From: CAMBRF01 sp964404035
GTDB taxonomy: Bacteria > Verrucomicrobiota > Kiritimatiellia > CAIKKV01 > CAITUY01
Length of the DNA stretch: 29,067 nucleotides
Assembly: GCA_964404035.1 (NCBI GenBank)
Contig: CAYOIT010000047.1
Coordinates: 1 to 29,067 of the forward strand
Reading direction: 5' to 3'
Each line of letters starts with the position of its first letter. Position 1 is the first letter of the stretch. Position numbers and translations under genes: made by a program. Shown here piece after piece: positions 16,741 through 24,038 of the stretch. The notes below the pieces were generated by a model. That model saw nothing but the letters and a program-made list of their open reading frames with translations. It was not told the DNA's origin and ran no database searches.

Positions 16741-16792
16741 GCGGACGACGGCACGCCCCGCAGTTAAGCGTATCGTATACGGCAGGGCACGT

Positions 16793-16884
16793 CGTCCCTC
16801 CCGCCGAACTCATCCAGTTGCGTTATAGCTTACGACGCAATGCCCTGCACGGCCTTTCTTCCGACGGCTCAGCGATACTTGAAC
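16793..16884 (-). repeat. Dispersed ~90-bp repeat, copy B
   Basis: Counterpart of 1759-1845. This copy contains further dyads: GCAGGGCA (16782-16789) pairs with TGCCCTGC (16841-16848), and TTGCGT pairs with ACGCAA inside it. The outer arms enclose about 50 bases, which recalls a small hairpin-type mobile element. Copy A has lost part of this symmetry. Confidence 0.6.
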
Positions 16885-17022
16885 GGGAAAGCGGGTGGTG
16901 GGAGTAGAACCACGCCGACTCCGGCCGGTACACCCACGCACGCTCGACCGGCAATCGCGCGGCCCGCGCCGCGTCCTAGCTTTGGGTCGTGATTCTTCTC
17001 AGCGAGTCAAGAAGCGAAGTCA

Positions 17023-19452
17023 TCACAAGTCTTTCAAACTATGCCAGATGGGCGAAATAGGGACCGGCAGAACGATTTCCTTCTTCACGCCGGGACGCAG
17101 ATGGAAACAGTTGTCGTCCCAAGACGTCCCCACCGGTGCGTCGGCCCATATCCACAAGGCGGGGCGTTGCACCGTAAGACGGTAGGTCATGCCGTCGGCC
17201 TCGCTGTGCAATTGCGGATCTCGCAAGTTCAGGTGCTTGGGTGGTACGAGCGTCACCACCGCATCGGAAACGACTTCCCCTCCTATTTTGAGTTCAAGCC
17301 AGAAGAGCAGATCTGCATCATCCGCTGACTTGCGATATTCGCAAATATCCAGACCGTATACTAACCGACTTGACAGAGATGGAACGTTTGCATCCTTGCT
17401 GCCGCGGCCGAGAACTTTACCGTCGGTCAGCATCACAATCCATTCGACGGTCACATCGCTTGAAGCCTGTTTGTCGCTGCTGACGTGAACGTCCACCGCG
17501 TCGCCGCCGGGCGCGACCACACCGCTGATCAATAGCGGTGCAAAGAGGCGGCGCATGACGTAGTGCGGGGCCTTCCACGCGCCAGTGCTATCGATCGTGG
17601 CATTGGTCATGCCGGGCCACTGGTCATTGAGCATCCAATTGAGCACACCCATGGTCCGTGGCGTATTACGCCGCCAGTGTGAAATTGCCATTTCGAGTAG
17701 AATGGCGTGGAGGATCTGCGAGCCCGAGGCGAAAGCATCGAAATCGGCGGGCAGCGGCAGATGCCGGACCCATTGACACAGGATCCCACCGTTTCCGACC
17801 GGCATGCGCTGGCGTCTGTCCATGACCAGGCTGGTGGGTTGGCAATCCTTTGGCTCCATGGTGCTCCTCAGTAGGCCCGGCCCCGGCAGGGACTGGAACC
17901 CGAACTCACTCATGAAACGGTGATCACACTTCGTGTAGAACGAGAATGGCTGGCATTCCATGAGGACATTCCAAATATGGGCGTCGCCGCAATCGGGATT
18001 GTTTGAATCCTTTCGATCGCCGCTGGGGGAGTGCGGCGAACCGGGCCAGTAGTCCTGGCCGCCGTGTTCGCGCACCACCTCCGGCAATAGGCCATCGAAC
18101 AGTTTGGCGTACAGTGCGAATGGAATTTTGCCGAAAGGGCCATACTGCCAGTCGTCGCCGATCAGCCCCCAGCCTTTGCTCCAGCCCAGCTCCAGCTCGT
18201 TGTTGCCGCACCAGAGCGCCAGGCAGGCGTGGTGCTGGAGACGCCGGACGTTGTCAATGGCTTCCTGTCGGATGTTGTCGACGAAGGCTTCGTTGTCGAA
18301 TGGATAGCCTGTACAGGCGAACATGAAATCCTGCCAGATACAGAGCCCCAGCTCGTCGCACAGCTCGTAGAACAGATCTTCCTCGTACACGCCGCCGCCC
18401 CAGACCCGGAGCATGTTCATATTAGCGTCAACCGCGCCCTGCAACAGTTTCCTGTAATGGATCGGATTCTGACAGGACCCATAGCAGTCGGTGGGAATCC
18501 AGTTTGCGCCTTTCGCAAAAAAGACCTGACCGTTGACCTCGAACGCAAACGACTCACCCCATTGATCCTTCTCACGCTTCAATCGCAGAGTGCGCAGCCC
18601 GACACGAATTTGTCGCGTGGCCAGCACCGCTTGCTTTGTTCCGAGCAACTCGACACGCAAGCTGTAGAGCGGCTGCTCCCCCATCCCCGCTGGCCACCAA
18701 AGGCGAGGCGACTCGACCCGCAGACAGACGGGCTCCGCCCTGGCTCCTACCCCGGTGGCGACTTCCCTGCCGTCAAGGCTGAGCGTGACCCGGTAACCCG
18801 CGTCCACTCCAACGATCTCGGGTCGAACGGTCAGCGTCACAACGCCACCGGCATGATCCTGATCAACGCGGACATCACCGAGATGTGCCTCGCTCCAGGC
18901 TTCGATGCAGATCGGCCGCCAAATACCACAGGTGGGCAGCTTCTGCGTGATGTCCCAGCCGAAATTGCAGTGCATCTTGCGGAGCCAGGAAAAGCCGGGG
19001 GTGATGCCGTCCGCCGGCCAATGCGGTAGGGCCCGTTCCGCTTGATGCTCGCGCACCGCGCGAACCGGCGAGGAGAAGGAGATTTCGAGACGGTTCTTCC
19101 CCGCCTTCAGGCGTGGTGCCACATCGAAGCGGTAACGGCGGTGCATGTTATCAGTGTGCGCCAGTTCCTCACCGTTGAGCCGGATCGTCGCCAGCGTGTC
19201 GAGTCCGTCGCAGACCAACTCGACGTGCTCGTGGTCGAGCAAGCCGGCGAGAATCTCGAACTCGCGCTCGTAGGTCCAGTCGGTCTCGCCCACCCACTGC
19301 ACGTGTTTTTCGTTGTCGCGGACTTGGGGGTCCGGGATGCGGCCGGCGCGCAGCAGGTCCTTGTGAATGCCACCGGGAACCGAAGCCGGAATCGCCTGTT
19401 CATCGCCAGGCTTTCTTACCTGCCACCTACTGTCATTGAGATCAATGTTCAT
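17023..19452 (-). CDS. GH2 beta-mannosidase
   Basis: An 809-residue retaining exo-beta-mannosidase of family GH2, close to the normal family length, releasing mannose from the non-reducing end of beta-manno-oligosaccharides. The jelly-roll domain spans ~1-185 (SRWQVRKPGDEQAIPASVPGG opening; GFSWLRKMHCNFGWD near 153-167). The TIM barrel shows ANWIPTDCY near 316-324 and MLRVWGGGVYEED near 347-359. The acid/base is Glu419 in WCGNNE and the nucleophile Glu516 in MSEFGFQSLP, both in the beta-mannosidase form. There is no signal peptide, so it acts inside the cell on imported oligosaccharides. The start ATG 19452 is set by AAGGGG six bases upstream; a longer frame to 19965 is an artefact across the intergenic region. 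It supports mannan use together with the GH36 enzyme. Confidence 0.93.
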   Translation of the reverse strand: MNIDLNDSRWQVRKPGDEQAIPASVPGGIHKDLLRAGRIPDPQVRDNEKHVQWVGETDWTYEREFEILAGLLDHEHVELVCDGLDTLATIRLNGEELAHTDNMHRRYRFDVAPRLKAGKNRLEISFSSPVRAVREHQAERALPHWPADGITPGFSWLRKMHCNFGWDITQKLPTCGIWRPICIEAWSEAHLGDVRVDQDHAGGVVTLTVRPEIVGVDAGYRVTLSLDGREVATGVGARAEPVCLRVESPRLWWPAGMGEQPLYSLRVELLGTKQAVLATRQIRVGLRTLRLKREKDQWGESFAFEVNGQVFFAKGANWIPTDCYGSCQNPIHYRKLLQGAVDANMNMLRVWGGGVYEEDLFYELCDELGLCIWQDFMFACTGYPFDNEAFVDNIRQEAIDNVRRLQHHACLALWCGNNELELGWSKGWGLIGDDWQYGPFGKIPFALYAKLFDGLLPEVVREHGGQDYWPGSPHSPSGDRKDSNNPDCGDAHIWNVLMECQPFSFYTKCDHRFMSEFGFQSLPGPGLLRSTMEPKDCQPTSLVMDRRQRMPVGNGGILCQWVRHLPLPADFDAFASGSQILHAILLEMAISHWRRNTPRTMGVLNWMLNDQWPGMTNATIDSTGAWKAPHYVMRRLFAPLLISGVVAPGGDAVDVHVSSDKQASSDVTVEWIVMLTDGKVLGRGSKDANVPSLSSRLVYGLDICEYRKSADDADLLFWLELKIGGEVVSDAVVTLVPPKHLNLRDPQLHSEADGMTYRLTVQRPALWIWADAPVGTSWDDNCFHLRPGVKKEIVLPVPISPIWHSLKDL

Positions 19453-19654
19453 AGCATGCCCCTTCGGTCGGGTGGCCGCCGAGATTGAATATGTCGGCGC
19501 CGAACAGGAAGTCCGACAACACCTGTGCGATCTCGACAGTCGCGCCGGGAAAAGGCCGGCCAGCGCGCGAGGTTCGGACTCTTGCCTTGCTTGTCGAGCA
19601 ACCACTGATGGTGCGGACCCTCTTGTTGCCCGTGTAGCCCTTGGGTTCCGGCAT
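19442..19654 (-). CDS. Short ORF, possible gene remnant
   Basis: A 70-codon frame starting MPEPKGYTGNKRV and ending just inside the beta-mannosidase start. AAGGA lies a few bases before the ATG. The segment VEIAQVLSDFLFGADIFNL looks protein-like. A neighbouring frame in the middle reads HHQWLLDKQGKSPNLARWP, also protein-like, which would fit a decayed gene tail broken by frameshifts. I do not recognise the family. It may also be chance. Confidence 0.25.
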   Translation of the reverse strand: MPEPKGYTGNKRVRTISGCSTSKARVRTSRAGRPFPGATVEIAQVLSDFLFGADIFNLGGHPTEGACYEH

Positions 19655-19832
19655 GTCATCCTTAATGCAGGAGCCGTCGAGCGTGATCCGACATCATTTG
19701 TTTCTGCTTCTATGGAGACCTTCTTCTTATCACATGCCGCCCCGGATCGAGCGCAGCGGGTGCGCACCCCCCGCTGTACTCCGGACAGTACAGGGCGGGC
19801 TGCGCACGCCCTGCCGATTGTCCTGCGAGCCG
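19655..19832. other. Rest of the space between SUMF1 fusion and beta-mannosidase genes
   Basis: With 19453-19654 this forms a ~380-base space between two convincing genes. Apart from the possible remnant and the hairpin cluster at 19754-19813, I see no feature. No clear promoter for the beta-mannosidase was found. Confidence 0.5.
19754..19813. repeat. Three adjoining REP-like hairpins
   Basis: CAGCGGG pairs with CCCGCTG (19754-19776), CTGTACT-CCGGAC-AGTACAG (19774-19793) is a perfect 7-bp stem, and CAGGGCG pairs with CGCCCTG (19791-19813). They begin 20 bases after the stop of the SUMF1 fusion gene. No T-run follows. Confidence 0.6.
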
Positions 19833-22466
19833 CTACTTCTTCGCGGCCTTCTTCCAACCCGCTTCCGGCACGACCACGCGCAGACCGTAGTAGGCGTGGC
19901 CGGGATAATTCTGACTGTTGAACTCGCGATCGGTGCAGCGTTGGCTGTGCCCGTACCAGCCCCACGAACCGCCGCGGATCGCGCGGTAGTTGCCGGGCTT
20001 CTGGTTGCAGGGATTGGTCTCTTCATTCGACGAATAGGGATAGGCGTACCAGTCGGTGCACCACTCGCCCACATTGCCGGCCATATCCATCACGCCGTCG
20101 CGGCTGGCGCCCGCCGGGAACGAACCCACGGCGACCGTGCCGTTGTCCTCGGCCGACGGACGCGGCATGCGCGCTCCGAGCGCCGCCTTGCCCAGGAACC
20201 GTCCATGGACTCCTGGTACCGGCGCGTCTTCGCCCCACGGATAGGTTCGGCCTTCACCGCGCCCGGTGGCGACATATTCCCATTCCGCCTCTGTGGGCAT
20301 CCGGAAGCCGTCTGACTTCAGGTCCGCCACCCAGGACTTCTCCTTGGGCTTGGCCGGATCGACCACCTGTTCCGAATACACGGCGGTCAGGCCGGCTTGC
20401 GCGGAGAGCCAGTTGCAGTACTTCGCCGCGTCCACCCACGAAATATGCAGGACGGGCTCACGATTGCGCCAGGAATTGCTGTCACGGAAGGCGCGGTGGG
20501 CGGGATCAAAGCGCTCGAACTCCTCATTGGTGATCTCAAACTTGCCGATCGCAAACCCGGAAACCTTCACCTTGTGCACCGGCTTCTCGTCCGGCTCACC
20601 CTTGTCCGAGCCCATCGCAAACGAACCGCCGGGGATCGGGACCAGTTCCGGCAACTTCGCATCGCGCGTTTCAGGCATGGCCACCGGCTCGACCTTGACC
20701 AACTCGATCGCGTCAACAAGCACGCTGCCCGCGTCGTTGTCAGCGGGATCGGGATGACCCCACATCTGCCCGGGCTCCCAGAGCAGTTTCAGGGTGCTCG
20801 TCGAGTCGTAGAGCGACCAGAGGAACGACACGGTCCGGAATTGACCCTTGCCCGTGGGCGGCAGATAGGCGGGAATGAAATAGGGGTGCTCCTTCTCGGC
20901 GCGCGGCGGGCCATCCGAGAAGAGCGTCAGGCGAGCCTCTTCCTCTGAAGGGTTGCAGTAAGTGATACGCACGTTGTAGCTGGCCGTCTTCAATCCGCTG
21001 ACGGGAACCGTGAACCCGCTGTCCTTGATGGCCGCGTTCTGCACCGCTTTGACAGAGCCCTCGGTCACCACCACCGCGCCGGTCCCCAGCGTGCCCGATT
21101 CGGCTTCGATCCGCTTCACCACGGGCCCGATGGCTGTGCCGCTGATCCACGTGCGATTGACGTGGTGATAGCCGATGAGGCTGTTCCGCTCATTGGCATT
21201 TTTCTCGTCAATGATCTGCTTCCGGCCGATGACATCGGCCAGCACGGTCTTGCCGCGCTGGAGTGTGAGCTGGGGCACGCCTGTGGCCATCGGCACCTCG
21301 GCATGGCCGACACCGGCCGGCAGTTCGAAGCGCTGCTCCTTGTTCGCCAGCCGTACGGTCACGGTCGCGGGTGCCGTGAGGAACGTGTCAATGTAGACCA
21401 AGTCCTGCACGTCGTCGTGAATCTGATCGAATCGGCCGCCGGTCAGGCTGACATCCACCCACTCCTTGCCATTCCAGCCCTTGCGCATCCATTTGGAGCG
21501 ATTCCGGTAGGTGACGAACATCTTATCCTGGGTGATGACGGGCTTGATTCCGGTCTTGAACCAGGCGCTGCCGTAGGCGGTGGCCGCCAGAAAACTCTCG
21601 TCCCGGTCATACAGGTAGCGCTCGGAGCCGGCGGGCCAGCGCATGGGCATCAGGCCGGAATCCTCATTGTAGTCGTTCCAGATGACGATGCTGATCCAGT
21701 CCGCGCTGTCGTCGATCGCCCCCTGCCACATGGAGAGATAGCCGCTCATCCCTCGGTAGTCCCCAAGGTTGGCGCTGTTGTAGGCGGGAATGACGCAGGC
21801 GGCGAGAATCTTGCCGAGCTTCTGCGTGGCACGTCGGGCGGAGGCGTTGTTGCCGATGACCGTTCCCAGTTCCTCGGCGGTGAACATCATGAACCCGTCC
21901 AGGACAGGCGTGACCGAGAATTCGTTCATGTAGGTGTCGAAGCTCGGGTTGAACAGAAAGCGCGGCAGGAAGACGCAGGGCACCAGGCAAACGGGCACTC
22001 CCGCCTCCTTGAGCAGTTCGACGGGCCGGGGGAACAGGCTGGCGGCACCGTACCCGGAAAGCACCACCTTACCGTCGTGCTTGAGCTGGTTCGGGTGATC
22101 TTTGAACTTCAGTACCATGTCCCGGACCTTCTCGCCGAAGGGCTGCACGCTGTATTCGGGCGCCATGGCGAGTTTGAAACCGGTATTGAGCTGCTTGGCG
22201 GCTTCATACATCCGCTCGGCCGAGATGATGTAGTTGCCTTCCCAGGCGCCGACATCGAGCAGGAACCCGTCAATGCCGTTGCGCTGCGCCAGTTCCATTT
22301 CCTGTTTGTAGACCTCCACCGAGGCGCCGAAACAGACCATGTACCAGCACAGAACGGTCTTCTCCGTGGGCGCTGATTTCGGCAGATCGGCGGCCTGAAC
22401 AACCGACGACGCCAGCAACGCCACTCCCATCAACATTCCAAGCATGTATTTCGCGCTAGTTCCCAT
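19833..22466 (-). CDS. Secreted GH71/99-like, CBM-like and SUMF1-like fusion protein (paralogue 2)
   Basis: An 877-residue secreted protein closely similar along its length to 7536-10358. Start ATG 22466 follows GAGGGGAACC; residues 1-27 form a signal peptide (MLGMLMGVALLASSVVQA). The GH71/99-like barrel is ~35-370 (TVLCWYMVCFGASVEVYKQE, NGIDGFLLDVGAW, IWNDYNEDSG). A CBM6/35-like sandwich is ~455-580 (RIEAESGTLGTGAVVV). A SUMF1-like domain is ~607-872 (PIPGGSFAMGSDKGEP, MPTEAEWEYVATG, GNVGEWCTDWY). The catalytic cysteine pair of formylglycine-generating enzymes is missing; GGSWGWYGHSQRCTDR has one Cys at the wrong spacing. Its short clean N-terminus contrasts with paralogue 1, where hairpins separate the ATG from the signal core. 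It lies 56 bases after the beta-helix gene and is probably co-transcribed with it. Substrate not known. Confidence 0.9.
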   Translation of the reverse strand: MGTSAKYMLGMLMGVALLASSVVQAADLPKSAPTEKTVLCWYMVCFGASVEVYKQEMELAQRNGIDGFLLDVGAWEGNYIISAERMYEAAKQLNTGFKLAMAPEYSVQPFGEKVRDMVLKFKDHPNQLKHDGKVVLSGYGAASLFPRPVELLKEAGVPVCLVPCVFLPRFLFNPSFDTYMNEFSVTPVLDGFMMFTAEELGTVIGNNASARRATQKLGKILAACVIPAYNSANLGDYRGMSGYLSMWQGAIDDSADWISIVIWNDYNEDSGLMPMRWPAGSERYLYDRDESFLAATAYGSAWFKTGIKPVITQDKMFVTYRNRSKWMRKGWNGKEWVDVSLTGGRFDQIHDDVQDLVYIDTFLTAPATVTVRLANKEQRFELPAGVGHAEVPMATGVPQLTLQRGKTVLADVIGRKQIIDEKNANERNSLIGYHHVNRTWISGTAIGPVVKRIEAESGTLGTGAVVVTEGSVKAVQNAAIKDSGFTVPVSGLKTASYNVRITYCNPSEEEARLTLFSDGPPRAEKEHPYFIPAYLPPTGKGQFRTVSFLWSLYDSTSTLKLLWEPGQMWGHPDPADNDAGSVLVDAIELVKVEPVAMPETRDAKLPELVPIPGGSFAMGSDKGEPDEKPVHKVKVSGFAIGKFEITNEEFERFDPAHRAFRDSNSWRNREPVLHISWVDAAKYCNWLSAQAGLTAVYSEQVVDPAKPKEKSWVADLKSDGFRMPTEAEWEYVATGRGEGRTYPWGEDAPVPGVHGRFLGKAALGARMPRPSAEDNGTVAVGSFPAGASRDGVMDMAGNVGEWCTDWYAYPYSSNEETNPCNQKPGNYRAIRGGSWGWYGHSQRCTDREFNSQNYPGHAYYGLRVVVPEAGWKKAAKK

Positions 22467-22522
22467 GGTTCCCCTCTGTTCCTTTTCTCTTTTTTCCAAG
22501 CTGTCCCACATCACGTCAATGT

Positions 22523-24013
22523 TCACGGCCCACTCGTCCCTGTCCCCGGTTCCTCCGCCTGCCAACCGGTGAAGGCTTTCGGCGTGGCGCCGAATCCCCC
22601 CGCCTTGCGGAGCGGCGAACCCTCGGGCAATTGATAGAGCGGGGCCTCCACAGGCGGTGACGCGATGACATTCCCGGTCACCGTCACGCTGTTGGTCTGC
22701 GCAAACGCCTCCCACTGCGCCGACCCGATTCGATTGGTCCCCCACTCGATCGATCCGAGGTCAATGAGGTTCCCCGTCAGCTTCACGCGGCCGACGGCTT
22801 CCTTGTCAACCACCACCGCCACGCGGTTGCTGACGAGCAGGCACCCTTCGATCACGGCGCTCTTCCTCACGCCGATCGCCTGCCCCGCGTTCACCACGGT
22901 GCAACGGGCAATGCGTCCGTTGTGGAGTCCAATGCCCTGCCAGCCCCCGCGCACCAGGCAGTTCTCCAACTCGAAATCGCGGCCGCTCACCTGCGCCCCG
23001 GCGTTGTCGATGAACTGCGAGCGCCGGCAAGTGTGAAAACTGCCCTGGAAGCAGGCTCCTCCAATGAGATTCCGGCGCACGACGATATCCCGGAACACAC
23101 TCACGCTGGACATGACATCCACAATACCCATGCCCCCGTTGCGTTCGAACAGCGCCCCGTCCACCAGCGTGACGCTGTTGCCGTGCATGGAAAACCCCTG
23201 GTCGCAGTTGAAGGAGCCATTGATGTTCTCGAAGATATCGCCATAGCCCCAGAACCCGGTAAACCCGTCTTCCAGCGAGTAGATCGAGCGGAGATTGCGA
23301 ACCACCACGTAGTCCCCGTTGACAAACACGCCGCCGTTCAGCGGCATTTCAAGGGTTAACTCGTCCAACTTGGCTCCCGTCGGCAGGCGGACATAGAGCC
23401 GGAGGGCTTCGCCAATGCGGCCCATCGTATCGTAAAAAAATCCGCCCGGCGGAAGGTCCTCGAACTTGACCACGTTCCGGCCCGGCTTTCCGTTCAGAAA
23501 GAACAGTTCCGGCGCCTCCGGCTCCGTGAACCACCCCTGGTGTTTCTGGAATCCAATCCAGTTGTTTCGGGGCATCAGTCCGGGCGTTCCGTCCGGTTTG
23601 ACGCTCCTGAACCAATAGACATCATCCTTTAGCAGGGTCCAGGACTTGGCGGGCACGTTGACCAATCCGGAGACGGTGGCACCGTGGCCATCGATGACCA
23701 GCGGCGCACCGGCCCTCCCGTGGGCGGCCTTCTCAACATGGACGGTCTCGCGATAGTCAATGCCTGTATTCGCAATCTCGATGTGGGCGCTGACGGGAGC
23801 GACCGCCACGGCTCTCATAATCGTGGCGAATGGCCCGCCTTGGCTGTCGGCCACCGGCTCCGCCGCCCGGCCGTCAAACGTGTCGTTCCCCGTCCGGTTG
23901 TTGACGTACAAGGTGACGACCGAAGGCACAACCTCCCCGGCGATCGCCATCCACCCCGCAAGGGCAACGGCGATGGTCAATAGTGTCACGCCCCGGCCTT
24001 GCCGGACTTTCAT
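22523..24013 (-). CDS. Secreted right-handed parallel beta-helix protein
   Basis: A 496-residue protein. ATG 24013 is preceded by AAGGGA; residues 1-26 are a signal peptide (core LLTIAVALAGWMAIA). The mature region opens TLYVNNRTGNDTFDG, a typical entry into pectate-lyase-like helices. From about residue 220 come successive rungs (GDYVVVRNLRSIY, SVSVFRDIVVRRN, FELENCLVRGG, GRIARCTVVN, SAVIEGCLLVSN). It probably binds or cleaves an extracellular polysaccharide, but no family-specific catalytic set is recognised. It begins 25 bases after the glycosidase-like gene at 24039 and is likely in one operon with it. An upstream TTG in frame (24034) is a weaker start. Confidence 0.83.
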   Translation of the reverse strand: MKVRQGRGVTLLTIAVALAGWMAIAGEVVPSVVTLYVNNRTGNDTFDGRAAEPVADSQGGPFATIMRAVAVAPVSAHIEIANTGIDYRETVHVEKAAHGRAGAPLVIDGHGATVSGLVNVPAKSWTLLKDDVYWFRSVKPDGTPGLMPRNNWIGFQKHQGWFTEPEAPELFFLNGKPGRNVVKFEDLPPGGFFYDTMGRIGEALRLYVRLPTGAKLDELTLEMPLNGGVFVNGDYVVVRNLRSIYSLEDGFTGFWGYGDIFENINGSFNCDQGFSMHGNSVTLVDGALFERNGGMGIVDVMSSVSVFRDIVVRRNLIGGACFQGSFHTCRRSQFIDNAGAQVSGRDFELENCLVRGGWQGIGLHNGRIARCTVVNAGQAIGVRKSAVIEGCLLVSNRVAVVVDKEAVGRVKLTGNLIDLGSIEWGTNRIGSAQWEAFAQTNSVTVTGNVIASPPVEAPLYQLPEGSPLRKAGGFGATPKAFTGWQAEEPGTGTSGP

Positions 24014-24038
24014 ATCATCCCTTGGCTTTCTCAACTCA

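Larger units (their letters stand above)
16677..17022. other. Intergenic region with hairpins and dispersed repeat
   Basis: About 346 bases between the beta-mannosidase stop and the glycyl radical enzyme start. It holds two hairpins near the start codon, the second copy of the ~90-bp element, and a GC-rich stretch near 16950-16975. I see no gene, clear promoter or T-tailed terminator. Confidence 0.65.

Noticed and set aside
17026..17042. Second GntR operator (AGTCTTTCAAACT)
   Set aside because: It encodes the last residues of the beta-mannosidase, has poor symmetry and is not placed before a gene.
19453..19965. N-terminal extension of the beta-mannosidase to 19965
   Set aside because: The extension reads through the hairpins and the end of the next gene; ATG 19452 has a clear AAGGGG site and starts the family's normal N-terminus.
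22467..22745. N-terminal extension of the SUMF1 fusion to 22745
   Set aside because: It overlaps the beta-helix gene in another frame, while ATG 22466 has a good ribosome binding site and is followed at once by a signal peptide.
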